64,000 nt of DNA from Chlorokybus atmophyticus (taxonomy: Eukaryota; Streptophyta; Chlorokybophyceae; Chlorokybales; Chlorokybaceae). The position numbers were made by a program, and so were the translations under genes. Shown piece after piece: positions 46,419 to 61,972 of this stretch (position 1 is its first letter; each line of letters starts with the position of its first letter). The notes under the pieces were generated by a model. The model was not told where the DNA came from and did no database searches. It saw only the letters and a list, made by a program, of their open reading frames with translations. The stretch spans positions 62,001 through 126,000 of the forward strand of contig RHPI01003261.1 of the NCBI GenBank assembly GCA_009103225.1, read 5' to 3'.

Positions 46419-46630
46419 GGGGGGGGGGGGGTCAGCAAGCAAACAAGAAACATACATCAGCACAAGCCAGAATGCGCTCATTGAGCGCTTGTAGCAGCCA
46501 AACCAAAGACAACATGCAAGGCCAAAACAAACGATTAAACACACAAAGAAGCAAATAAACACACCAGGCTTGCATGCACACGCTCACTTCACAGAAGCAA
46601 ACACGAAAGCGGGGGAACTTCAACGTGTTC

Positions 46631-46878
46631 AGCATTAATGAGGAATGAGGAATGAGGAAGTAGTACTGATGGCTTTACACGGCCACAAACACACACCTCT
46701 CAACGTACACACAACATGCCGCCTGCCTGCTTTACGTTTTACCTCTCGTCAATCATGAGCTTGTACAATGCTGCAGTGGTATATCAAGACAAGTAGCAGC
46801 AGTGGCAGCAACACACCTCAGATAGGCACACCACCCATGCCTGGGTTAGACACTGCCTCAGTTAGCTAACCGCCCCAA
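46631..46878 (+). repeat. 248-bp perfect duplication, copy 2
   Basis: Identical to 46171-46418, offset by 460 bp. The flanks are normal sequence without N or poly-G. Confidence 0.92.
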
Positions 46879-47155
46879 CCGCCTGAATAAACGGTTAACT
46901 ACCTGGGTTTGCACTGCAAACTTTGCAGTGCAAATCTGCTCTACAGTCAACTGCGTTCAGTGTCGTAGCGAAACTAGGGACTTCAAGTCTCGCTTCTTGT
47001 GACGGCACATTGTCGCTAGATCCTCTGGTTCGTTTCGCTTCCAGCAATCTCCAATTAGGGTTTCTGCACAAGCGCCGGCGGCGGTGGTGGCGGCGAAGAG
47101 GAGTGGAGGCAGGAGGGGGAAGGGATGCGCATTTGAGTGCTTGTCCTTGTTGCTG
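46879..47155 (+). promoter_or_regulatory. Upstream region of RNase J with telo-box
   Basis: The telo-box TTAGGGTTT sits at 47055-47063, 93 bp before the proposed RNase J ATG. The rest is likely promoter and 5' leader. Confidence 0.5.
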
Positions 47156-50100
47156 ATGACGTCGTTGGCTGCGCCGACGGCCGGAGCGGTGCTGCCGCTC
47201 TCTGTGGGTCGCCCAGCCCTCCTGAGCTCCTCATCACAGACGCTCTGCGGCAGCGGCGGTGCTGCTTTGCGTGGCAGGAGCAGCCGTTTCCCTTCGTCCA
47301 AAGAGCGGAGCAAAAAGCTTTCCGCCCGCCGTCTGTCCGTGCATGCTGAAGCTGCGGATGTTGCCGTCGGTATGTTAATTCTCCCATTGCTGTTGCTTAC
47401 GTGTCCCAATTGATGCCTCAGCAGAATGTTGATGAGCTTGGGTATGCCCAGCATGCGATTGGCTTTGGCAGACGATGTGTCATGGCAGCTGGGCTTGATT
47501 CATTAAAAGAACAGCAATTTTTTGCACTCTCAATGAACATAGTCCTCACGGTGTTGGTGTGTTCACGGTGTAGTTGCTACAACGCAGTAGTTTCAGGCTA
47601 TTGGTGGCATTCGAGTACACTGGCGTGTTCACTTTCGCCAGTTGTAAACCTAAGAATGTTTGCATCTTGCAATTGAAGTTTGTATTCACCTTGCACTAGA
47701 TGCATGTTGCATGCTGAGCAACATATCAATCGCATGGCTGCTCTGCACAGCCGGAGGTTCCCCGTCCCCAGCTGCAGCTGTAGCGACACCCACAGCAGAT
47801 GCTGCACCAGCCGCGAGCGATGTCCCGCGCCGAAGAAGAAGAACAGCCGCAGGAGGCGACGCCTCATTGCAGCCTGAGTCCTCCAGAGCCAGCAGCAAAA
47901 AGCGGAGCAGCAGCAGCAGCGCAAAGAAGAGCCCAGATCCGCCTCTGCGCGTGCTGCCGATTGGCGGCCTCGGGGAGATTGGGATGAACTGCATGCTGAT
48001 AGGACACTACGACCGCTATATCATGCTGGACGCAGGACTCATGTTTCCAGAGTAAGTCGCCAGTTTTATGTCCTAGAGCCTGCTTAGCTGTGCATTCATG
48101 GGTGGGTTGCTTGAGTGGTCATGCACATGTGCATGTGTTGAGGTTGGTGTGCTTGTAGTTGCACTTGTTCAGGCATGTTCTGCAAGCAATTACACAGACA
48201 TCCGGTTTGTTTTACATGCGGTACATGTGTCAGCTGTATGGTTCCCGGCAACAAAGCATGACCGTGGTTTGTGCTTGCATTGCAGTTTTGATGAGCTAGG
48301 GGTGCAGAAGGTGTTGCCTGATGTGGGATTTTTGGCGCGTTGGAAGGACAAGATTGAGGCGGTCATCATCACGCACGGTCATGAAGATCACATAGGGGCC
48401 TTACCATGGGTAGGTTGGCTAGGCTGTTTATGTTGATATTTATGTTAGCTCTGCCATTGGTCTCACTCTTTGTTCACCAATGCATGTCAACTGATCCAGT
48501 GTTCGCACGCAGGTTGTACAGGCACTTGATCCTAGTACTCCTATCTATGCTACAGGATTTACTATGGAGGTACTTGCCATGTAATGTATCTCTTGTGAAA
48601 CTGCATGCTCGCATGCACAGAACATTGTTGAAACCAGGTCCTTTTGTTGGCAGTTGGTAGTTAAGCGCATGCAGGAGAATAACCTTTGGAACGAGAAGAG
48701 GTTCAAGAAATTCAAAGTAGGGGAGAAGTTCACTCTTGGGCCATTTGAGGCCGAAGCTGCGAGGGTCACTCACAGCATACCTGATTGCGTGGGTTTGCGA
48801 TTGCAATGTGATGACGGGGCCTTTGTTCATACTGGGGACTGGAAGGTGAGTGGCTTCAAAGTCCTGTGTTGCCTATCCTTCTGGCTTGTTAAATATGAGT
48901 TTCTGTACAAGGAATACAACTCGCAGTGTAGCTCAGCCAGCACCGTTGTGTCTCCAGATTGATGAAACGCCAGCAGATGGTGAGCAATACGATCGGGAAG
49001 CATTTGAAAGATGGGGCCAAGACGGCGTCACACTGGTATGGGTGCATGTCACGTGTGCTTTGTGCAACAGTACAGCCGTTTTGTTCGCCATATCACGTCT
49101 CAACCCTTTCTGTGCTTTGCACTGTTGGCAGATGATGAGCGATTCAACAAACGTCTTGACAGAGGGGCGGACTATCAGCGAAGCGGTGGTTGCGGAGGCT
49201 ATTCTGAGGAAAGTGCAGGGGCACAAAGGCCGGGTGGTGGCGACGCAGTTTGCGTCCAATATCCACAGGCTGGGCGCCATGAAGGCTGCGGCTGATGCAA
49301 CTGGTCGTAAGCTGGTATGTATCATTGGCAACATCATGAACCCCTTTGCGAGTGGGTAAATTGCAGTGTGCACTGTTTAAGAGTATCGCACAGGGCATGA
49401 TGCATTTTTTTGCAGGCCTTTGTCGGTCTATCGCTGCGTTCATACATGGAAGCTGCACAACGGGACGGACGAGCCCCATTCGACCCGTCAATATTGGTAC
49501 TAGTGACACCATTCAGCATATGTTGCGCGCCTTGACAGCCGCTGATCTGGCTGTTCGCAGCTTGGCCCCGGTGAACTCGAGGCCTACGCACCACACGAGT
49601 TGCTGGTTGTCACAACGGGCTCACAGGCACGCCAATTCAAGTGTTCATTGGATGGGAGTTAAGTTCTATGTTTGACTGATTGTGTGGTGTACCAGGCAGA
49701 ACCACGAGCAGCTCTCTCTCTGGCCGCCCAGGGCACCAGCAAGTTGCTTACACTGTCACCCAACGACTTGTTGTTGTACTCAGCAAAGGTTTGTACACTT
49801 GTCGTTGTCACATGTTTCTGATGAACATGTCAAGTAGCTCATCAAGCGCTGGTTGTTTGCAGATGATTCCTGGCAATGACGTTCGCGTTATGAGGATGAT
49901 GAACCAGCTTGCAGGGAAGGGCATGAAGATAGCTATGGGACGCAATGACAACCTGCACACTTCTGGGCATGCCTACCGAGGAGAGCTGGTGAGCGTCTGT
50001 TGTGCTGTCTGCATTGCATTCGATTACCGGAGCTTACTCTACGCCTTCTTTGCAGGAAGAGGTGCTTCGCATTGTCAAACCGCAGCAATTTCTTCCTGTC

Positions 50101-51417
50101 CACGGAGAGTTTGCATTTCTTAAGATGCATGAGCAGCTTGCCAGAGAAAATGGCATCAAACACACAATGGTATGCTTGTTGCTTGGCTGGATTGGTGGGT
50201 TTCAGTATACTATGCATTCGTACACGGAAGCTGTCTACAATGTATCGCTCATCGCAGGTCATCAGGAATGGGCAGATGGCTGGCATCAAGCCGCTGCGAA
50301 ATGGGCGTACGGTGGGGCAGACTGGCTTCCAGATGATGGGCGAGCACAAACTGCACGTGAGTCGTCTGAACAATGCCAGCAAGTTGCCACAGAGTTAGAA
50401 GTTTTTTGCTCATGCTGAGACGTTGGTTGCACAGCTATGGTACAACGATGGTGGTAAGGGCACGGGCTCTGCAGATGACCTGCGTGTCCATGAGCGGATG
50501 AAGGTCGCACTCAATGGTGTTGTTGTTGCCAGGTAGATTGATCTCCTTTGCATGGTTTCAGATGTTGGGTTGTCTGCGTAAGTGCGTTTCTCTACTGTGT
50601 ATGCATTCAACTGTCCTGTCAGTGAGCTTACTTGAACAGTGGATGGCATTGCATGTGTGCGTAGTGATCATGCTTTGCTTTGTGCGCAGTGTTGAGCTCT
50701 TGAGCAAGGGAGACAACGAGGATGGCGCGATAGGTGGGGAAAACAGCGAAGGCGAGCAAGGCCTTCGAGCTCGCGTGCGCATTACAACAAGATGCATGTG
50801 GACAGGTGGGAATAACCTCTGGAGTCACAGCTCCCTGTCAGGACTAAGTACGGCAGTTGCAGCTGTGTTCATCTCCGTTGTAGTAATGGTGCTTCCCTTT
50901 TGCAGACAATGATAGGTTGTTGGAGCTCATGCATAAGGGGGTTGACAAGGGGCTACGGCAGCTGGCGCCGGGCACGCCCCTTGTCGCGGTAGAACGCTCC
51001 ATTGCGGAGGTTCTCAAGCGCGTGAACAAGCGTTTCAACTACAAAGAGCCCGAGGTCATTGTGGTTGCATACAACGGCGATGGAACGAGCACACGCGGTG
51101 GTCTACAGCGCAGCTCGGGCGGCGGCAGTCAGTACAGCCGGAGAAAGCCGCTGCAGCAGCAGGCAAAGCCCGCGTACACCATCACGAGAAGGGCTGGCAG
51201 CGTCAAGGAGGAGGATGTGGACGAACTTGTTGTGTATGATGTCGATGATCCGGATGTGCCGCCGGTGTCGCGCCAAGCGCGCAAGCGCAGCCAATCAATT
51301 GCAGCGAGCGGCGCACAACGGCGAGGAGGCAAGTCAGATGCTGTGGAGGCAATCCGCTCCCTGGCTACTACGACAAGCCTCCCGACTGAAGAGTTTGAGA
51401 TTGATGCGGACTTCTAG
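47156..51417 (+). CDS. RNJ: Ribonuclease J (metallo-beta-lactamase/beta-CASP), plastid-targeted
   Basis: Sixteen exons join in frame: 47156-47369, 47751-48051, 48286-48409, 48513-48569, 48654-48845, 48958-49035, 49132-49314, 49416-49496, 49561-49626, 49696-49788, 49863-49988, 50056-50169, 50258-50356, 50435-50532, 50690-50805, 50906-51417. They give 817 aa. Residues 1 to about 70 ([20 protein letters not shown], then Ser/Arg) look like a transit peptide. The nuclease core starts [16 protein letters not shown]. It has the zinc motif [46 protein letters not shown] and FLPVHGE. RNase J trims and degrades plastid RNA and limits antisense transcripts in plants. A basic, disordered C-terminus replaces the GT-1 domain of land-plant RNJ. 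Intron 9 has a GC donor (CAG|GCACGC). Confidence 0.95.
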
Positions 51418-53024
51418 GCAGACAGGCACATCACCTTCATTCTTTGCAGCGTGCTGAGCTGCGCCATGCCTAAGGCAACACACTTTGGTGCTGTCACTGG
51501 TGAAGACACCCACAGTTGCATGGTGACTCCAAGGAACGTACTCCAGACAATAGCACGAGTATGTAGATGTTGCCGTTCCCGTGCACTGGGTATGCGCAGC
51601 TATTGTGTGCTGCAGGGCCGAGCAGCCAGGTGTCGTGTTTGATGTCAACCTCGCTGACCTGAGCCCTGACACCGGCCAGCAGCTTGGATCGCAGATTGGC
51701 GGTAGCAGGTGGTGTGAACTCGTGTGTAGCTGAAACTGCAGTGTGCTTCTGCTGGAACTGCTTGTGACACGAGCGAGTTGTCATGTCTGCTAGTACACTT
51801 TGTGCTGCGTTGATAGCCCTGCTTTTCATGGGTTTGATTTGCTCTGAGTTGGCGTCGAGAGTTGTGCTTGTGAGTAACATCCCGTTTGTACCTGAAAACA
51901 GCTATGGCAGGTTTGCTTCATGTGACTGTGTCCGTCGCTTGCAGTATGTTCAAGCGTGCATTACAGCTGGCACTTACTCCCAAATGAACTTGAAGCATTA
52001 TGCATAAAGACATTGCAACATATGCTTGCGTACCCACTGGTAACCACTGTGTGTACTCTGTATGCATGAAGAAAATGTATCATATGCTGAGTATAACGGC
52101 AATTGTGGCAATCATGTCCTCGCGATGCCACATCACGCGTCATGGTCGTCACGCGCATGGCGTTGTTTTTGTCGTGTCGAGAGCGACACGGCGAGAACGC
52201 GTCACGCGCGTGACCTGCTGCTTCCTATTGTTAGGCCTACCATCGCCGGGAGGAGAGCAGCAAGCAATACTGCAACACTGCAAGCCGCCCCACTTAAGTC
52301 AGTGCAACTGGTGCATTGCACAAGTTGTCAAGAGTCATGCTGCATGCATTGCCAAAGGTTGGTCCAGCAGCTGGCAACCAGCGTAGCAGGCTGATCATAC
52401 TGGCACGCACGGCTTACACGGCGACTGCCCCTGCTGCTGGTGAGAACAGGCTACTACTGCGTTGTCTGCTGCGTGCCCTGCCGCTGCTGCTTGTCATCGT
52501 CATTGTTGTCGTCATCGTCAGCGCCTGCTGTTGCCGCTAAAGCTCGCACACTTAGTTGCATGAAGCCCCTAGCTTAGCCCTTTTGGTTGGTCGACAAGGT
52601 AGTTTTCTGCTGCTGTGGGGCACAGCCTGTGCCTGGCCTGTGGCGTGCGAGTCATGCATGGCATGTGTTTGTTACTCATAGAGGATATGCATGCCATAAC
52701 ATACTCCATGTCATCTCCTCACTGAAGCCGGTGACGTGTGCATTGCAGGCTTTCTCCCCTATATCGGCAGCCATCATCGCCGGTACGTGCAGCGCTGTGT
52801 GCATGTGCGTGCGTGTGCGCCTGGTTTTCAGCATGCGTGTCTGTGTGTATGCATGTGTGTGTATGTGTGTGTGCGTGCGTGTGCATGCATGTGCGTGCGT
52901 GCGCGTGCACGGCCGCAAGTCAGCTTCCACCTCAAGAGCTTGAGCATTTATACTTCTCGCAGCAGCGCCAGAGACATGGCTTCCAGAGACAAACTCCCCC
53001 AGTCGCTGCCGCCCTGCACTGCAG
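51418..53024. other. Intergenic and possible upstream exon region
   Basis: This lies between RNase J and the nidogen-domain gene. A 74-codon frame at 52316-52540 ends in a hydrophobic run but has no family or splice support. A TG-rich microsatellite lies at about 52795-52915. The missing first exon of the next gene may be here. Confidence 0.35.
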
Positions 53025-56068
<3,044 letters not shown>

Positions 56069-56948
56069 GCTCAGTGTATAGGTGAGCATTTACCGATAAA
56101 CTCTACCAAGACGTTGGTAGCTCTACCATGACCATCTTGGTAAGTTTTGCTGGCGACGGGTTTTTGCACTGTAACGACTGACAAACGGTCAGGCTTGATT
56201 TTTGTTTTCTTGACTTTATATTACTATACTGCGACAAATGGAAACATTTGTGATATAAATGTCCACCTCCGTCAAGCTCAAGATTGCGGAAGTGTGTCAA
56301 CACAAGTAATGTGCAAAGGAGTATGCAGTGTACAAACAATGTGTGTGTGATACCATTGTATGTTAGCCAATGGCATCGCAGTGCGAAAGGCCTGAGGGGT
56401 GGGAGAGGGGAACTTCTACATCTGTAAGTGGGCTCGACGGGGACCAGAGGGGAGGGCAAGCGTTGAAGGGAGAAAAAGGGGTTGCGAGAAGCAACCTGTG
56501 CAAAGCTGTATTTGCCACAACAGTCTCCAGTCCATCTGCAATTTGCAAATGATCTAGAGTACAGCTGCTCTTGCAGCTGAGCTGCATAATCCTTCAGATG
56601 GGGGCTCTTCAGCGCGGTGGTGTCATGACCTCTGGCTAACATACACTCCAATCTCTTTCAAATCTGAATGATACACTTGCACCAGTTACCAACACCATGC
56701 ACACTACACTCCTGTTATATACAATCACATACTCGTTTCACAACTGTAATCTGCACAGATGTCACGTAGTCTCATATAGAAGAGCCATTGGATATGCCAC
56801 TCAATGAGCGGTTGAGAACATGATTGCTCAGAAAGCTTGACGAAAGCGGCTCTTGAACTAGACCGCCAAAGTTGCAGCTGTGACATGCGCAGTTGTCGAC
56901 CCCAAGCTGATCCTTGACACAAGTCTCTGGGCTGCAGTTTCACGAAAG
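56069..56948. other. Convergent intergenic region
   Basis: About 0.9 kb lies between the ends of the nidogen-domain and serine decarboxylase genes. No supported coding sequence. A short inverted repeat around 56103-56145 (TACCAAGACGTTGGTA-like) could be a hairpin. Confidence 0.4.
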
Positions 56949-59395
56949 TCAGCACGGCAGCTTGCAACAACGCATGCAAATTAAAACGCTCAGCTCATTG
57001 CTCCAATCAGGACTCCCTTGCAGTGTTTTGACCAAGTCGTACCTGCCAGCGATCGTGCCCACGCGTTGTCGCGAAGCCATGAGGTCCTCAATAAAGGTGT
57101 CCAGTTTCTGCTGGGTTACGTTAGGCATAACCACTGCGTGCGCAATCTGGCCTTCGCAAGCCAGTTGCCACTTTTTGACAAACTTCTCCTCCTGCGGCCT
57201 TTCAAACACCACCGTCGAGGATAGCCTGTTCAGCATCGTGCCGATCCCGCGAGCTCTTAGGGACTTGTGCAAGTACTGCCAATAACAGCAACCGCTTAAG
57301 ACGAGTGTGCAAGCCCTACAAGCTGCGAGTAAGCCATGCTACCAACCCTACTTGCAGCTAACATGCTTGGCTGCAGCACTCCCATGCTGCCCCAATCCCT
57401 GCCCCCCACACTTAATGCAGACATAGAAGCACATACATGCTTGATTGTGCTACAGTAAACCTGGACAACAGCAAAGTACAACAGCTGAGTGAAGAAACCA
57501 ATACCAACCACAGTCCCCTCCCTCACGCTCCCCTCTTCCCCCCACTCACACATGACATCTGCCACAAGCATCGGCTAGCTCATCTCCATTGCTTGTCCTA
57601 ACCACAGAGACGATCACACGATTGACACACTTGATGGCCGCAGCAAACAAGCTGTTGCATAATTGACACAAACGATGCATTTAAGCCGCCCAAACATGCA
57701 CCTCATGCAAAGCAATTCAGTCCGCTGGCAAGTGTTGGAGTCATCCTCTATTTGCCATGTCCAACACTTACTTGTGCCAGAGCCATGCAGGCGCGCACTT
57801 CCTTCCGGATGCCTCGGTAACCCTTCTTGTTCAGTGTATACCAAAGGAAAATGGGGGCGTGACCATTGCGACTGCCCATAATTGTGGCATCACGGCTGGC
57901 AAGGTACTCCACGTCTCGGCTCAGCTGTCGGATGGAAGAAAGCCGTGTGATGACCACACCGCAAGGCATCGGGCAACCTACAAACTTGTGGCCCGACACA
58001 GACACACTGCCAATAGGCTTCTTGAAGGTCACAAGCGGCGCACGTTTCAGGAATGGCACCTGCAAAGAGCAGCCAGGAGAATGTACTCTCCACAATGCCA
58101 ACCAAGACAAGAAAGCCACTGCACAAAAAGGAAACGCACAAGTCAACACAGATGTCGTCCTTGAATAGTTCATACCATGAGACCAAACAATGCGCCGTCG
58201 CAATGAATGAAGAAGCGCTCTTCCGAGAAGCCAGCACGGGTGAGCGCATCCAAAACGCCGTCCAGGTCATCCACAGCGCCCTTGACAGTGGTGCCAATGT
58301 TGACATTCAGCACGGCACACCTGTCTTTGTTCTGTAAAAGCGACTGGAACAACTCTTCGCAGTCAATCTCGCCAGTGATGAGCGTAGGGACCTTCACCGC
58401 ATCCATGCGGTACATGCGTGCTGCCTGTGCCATCAAGTGTAACAGTCAGCATGCACGCTATGCTTCACACGGCAACACGCATGATAGCATTCAATAGACT
58501 AATGCACATAGCACCTTGAACACTGAGTAATGTGACTCCTTAGAAGCGTATAAGACGGCATCTGGAAGGCACTCCCTGCCGACAAGAATGCCATGCAGGT
58601 TGCCTTCAGTGCCGCAGTTGGTGATGTAGCCCCAATATTCCTCTTTCGGTATCTGCCAAAGCGCAGCGAACCAGTCCAGAACACCGACTTCAAACGCTCG
58701 CGAGTGCACTCCATAGTTGCTTTCCACGAATGGGTCACCCAAGTTGTTAATGCTGAAACCCTGACAACACAAGAAACAGGCTGCGCTCAGAGTACAGTAC
58801 ATGCAGCGCACGTACAAGCTACATGCATGCCGCTCGCGACAATCATGCGAATATGCATGCACTGCATTTGCTCCTTTTGCTGTTGATTGCACTACGTGCA
58901 ATCAACAACAAATAATTACAGTTCAGCGCATGGCAATGCCATTGTGCAGCATGCAAAAACTTGTTACTGAGCTAATGTGTGTCATAAGCCTGCGCTGCAT
59001 CGAGCATCACGTACTTGAAGCTGAGCTAGAGCGCCGTAGTCAAAGTCCAGGTTGTAAGGGTAGCCCAAATGGTGGGCGGTGCGCTCCATGAGCTGGCGGC
59101 GGAACTTAGCCAGAACGGCAGCCATGGCAGCCTCCCTCTCAACGGAATCCTCCTCCTCCTCCTCGTCACCATCCCTGGCCTCGGGCTCCGTCACGGCATA
59201 CACGGCGAACTCCTGAGCGGCACCGCTGCCCGCAGCAGCAGCAGCAGCCCCGTTCACCGTCGTGGCCAGCGCCGGCTTCTCCCTGGTGGGCTTCGCCGAC
59301 GCAACAGGGGAAGGCTCCGTCGGCGGAAGGTCCGCCAGGTCCACCGCGCCGTCCTCGCTTACCCGCAGCTGCCTGAACGCCGCCGACATGGCCAT
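56949..59395 (-). CDS. SDC: Serine decarboxylase (PLP group II decarboxylase)
   Basis: Five exons join in frame on the minus strand: 59395-59015, 58760-58515, 58424-58176, 58059-57772, 57275-56949. They give 496 aa. A variable acidic N-terminus (about 1-100) precedes the core: [44 protein letters not shown], the PLP Schiff-base lysine in [16 protein letters not shown] (about residue 317), and [14 protein letters not shown]. This pattern matches plant serine decarboxylases once annotated as histidine decarboxylases. The enzyme makes ethanolamine from serine for phosphatidylethanolamine and choline lipids, in the cytosol. No transit peptide is seen. A telo-box lies 57 bp upstream. Confidence 0.94.
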
Positions 59396-59451
59396 GACCG
59401 TGCCTTCCCCCCTTGCCCACCACCCCGCCCCTCGCCGCTGCTCACCCCTGA

Positions 59452-59460
59452 AAACCCTAA
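59452..59460 (-). promoter_or_regulatory. Telo-box upstream of serine decarboxylase
   Basis: AAACCCTAA lies 57 bp upstream of the ATG at 59395, in the expected promoter or leader. Confidence 0.5.
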
Positions 59461-61752
59461 CCCGACAGTGGCGACACTTCTGAATCCAACGCCTATAACA
59501 ACAGCACTGCTCTCGCCAATGCCACCAACACCGCCGCCGCCGCCGCCGCCGCCGTGCCAACTCTACCAGGCATGCACGAAATTTCACCACTGTTAGAACG
59601 CCGTTCTGTTGTTAGCGCATGATGCTTGGCATCTTGTCAGTGTTTGTCGTTCGATGTCAACAGAAAGGCGGCAAACGCGTGACAGCGCCTACGCGTTCGT
59701 TGCCTCCCGTTGTCAGCGCATGCACGCAACTGTCCGCGCAGGAGACTGTGTGAGCGCGTCTGATGTGGAACCGCCACGTGTACCGGAGGTGAAGCGTCGG
59801 CTGTTCGACGAAACAGGGTTCGTACACAGCTGATGATTGGTGAACAGAAGATGCTATGCTCTCTTGGACATTGCCAAGGTTATCAGATGCAAAATGCCAA
59901 ACTATAGCATGATATTGACCATGTGACAGTGCTGCTCCATCATGGAGTGCAGCGAAGAAGGTAGCTTAGAGTCTTTATGATTCAATTTGACATTGTTCAA
60001 CAGTCATATATGAAGTAAAGTAGTGTTTTACGCAGCTGCTGATGATGATGATGATGATTGCAATCTGAACACACATTGGCCTACGCTTAACGCATACAAA
60101 AACTTAAATATGCTCCTCTATCAGCCTATTGTGCAAGCCATTAAGTAATGTTTATCATGAAAAATACCACATATGTGTCAATGTTGTGTGGGTTATATTT
60201 GGGCAACCATAACCAATGCTGGTACGGTCAACATACTTAATATATGTAACAATATATTAATCATATTGCCTCAAGAAATTTTGCGCTGTATAAGCCGTTA
60301 AACAGCAAAAGACAATCTGTGTGATGACGGTCTCTGCAAACGCATCGCAATTGCTGTCCATCAACAAGCGGAAAGCTAAATAGCCCTCACAAGTTTTTGT
60401 TAAACCTTCAACGGCATTTTATAGCACATGTCAGCTGCCGTTTTTTATGAGCATATACTTGTTGCAGTAAGCTTAGCATATGACAATATTGCTACTTGAA
60501 GTTAATTAGGCTTAAGTGATACATAGTAATATCTGAAATACTCTGGATGAAACATCGCAAACCCAAACAGAAGATTTGATAGTGGGGGTGGGGCATTTAA
60601 CCGAAAACGCTGTCGGCTTGTCAAAATCCGCTTTGCTACACGCTTAGGCTTTGCTTCGATGTTACAAAATTTGCGCTTAATCGTCGCCAATAATGCATTG
60701 TGCATAACTCCGAATGCATTGAAGTTTATTCAAGTAGTTGTGATGCCTGCATGCGCGTGCTGCGTGCAACAATTAGTATCATACACAAGCTGTTTCACAT
60801 CATTACAAGACTTCATGTAACATGTAGTCTTGTAATGTTGGGTTGAGGTAAATGCATAACAACGCATCAAGATTAGACTAGGAACATATGGAATGTTCAT
60901 ATACAATGACACGGAATACGTTATTTCCTACATTACATATTATCATTGCCGATATTCATGTTTAAATGTTCAACTCTTTCAACTATGAGCGATACATTGT
61001 TAGCATGCACAAATTGTTTTAAATATATATATATATATATATTAACAATATTATCTCATGTTTATATGGGGTCACATCAGCGACATCAGCACTCGACAAC
61101 ATGACATAACCACATGCAGATGCATTACACATATGGTACTCATCAACTAGTTATTTAATACTTCTGTCGAAAACGCTTTATCGGTAATCAACAAACATTA
61201 CGTCACACCACATGATTGCGTATGCTATGGTTATAGTTTTAAGCATAGCAATGAAAATTATTTTGAATCAATTCAAGTATTGATTCCATGGCATACCGTA
61301 ATGATTGCAGCGCAACTTGCAAGTTGGCTTTGCAATCTGCAGTGCCAACAGGTACTTAACTTAACAATGGGCGATTCAATACTTGCCCAAGTGCAAGTTG
61401 ATTACCTGGCATTGCAATCGCCCCCTGGCCTGCAGGATATCAACAAAACACTCACATCCATAAGCTGAGCTGCTATTACACTTGGCATGCCCTGATTCGC
61501 GTGGCCGAGTCGCCACCGGCAGCACGCCGGACACGAGTACAGCGTTCGCACAGCATCGGACCGGAATCCCCAAAACCCCAGTCGGTCGCAGGTGGGTAGC
61601 GCACCGGTCCGTCGGATAAGCATGCCCAGCTTTACCTACAGAGGCATACCACCGCCGCCGCCGCCAGGAGCGCCGCCTTGCGAGTGTGGGTGAGGGGGTA
61701 GTAGTCTGCTCTGGTACGCTTAAGGTTGTTTGCGCACTGGCACTGATCATCT
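59461..61752. other. AT-rich intergenic region
   Basis: About 2.3 kb mostly lacks coding signal, with AT-rich DNA from 59840 to 61300. It includes an (AT)n run at about 61025-61042 and a short ATG-repeat near 60043. No supported gene. Confidence 0.5.
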
Positions 61753-61972
61753 AAGCGACGGTGGGTGACTTGGACGCCTGATTGCGGAGCATGTCGCTGG
61801 GGAGGCCCAGCTGGTTGCTGCGCTGGTAGCCAGGCTCGTGGTTGAGGCTGTTGTAGGTGTCGTTGAACGCATTGCTGTAGATTAGCAGTAGATTAGCACT
61901 AGACGTGCTTTGCCAGCATGGAGGCGTTGGCCACGTCGGCATCAGCGCCGTCGTCGTCGGCAGCGCAGCCAT
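61751..61972 (-). other. Possible small antisense coding exon
   Basis: A minus-strand frame ends with a TAG at 61751-61756 and has a protein-like tail (NAFNDTYNSLNHEPGYQRSN, then LGLPSDML). An AG acceptor-like site lies near 61882. It overlaps the first exon of the PRPP synthetase gene in antisense, so one of the two may be wrong. I do not recognise it. Confidence 0.25.

Noticed and set aside
52316-52540. 74-aa frame with hydrophobic tail as first exon of the nidogen-domain gene
   Set aside because: It ends in a stop after the hydrophobic run and offers no phase-compatible donor into the next exon. The signal peptide is already encoded downstream.
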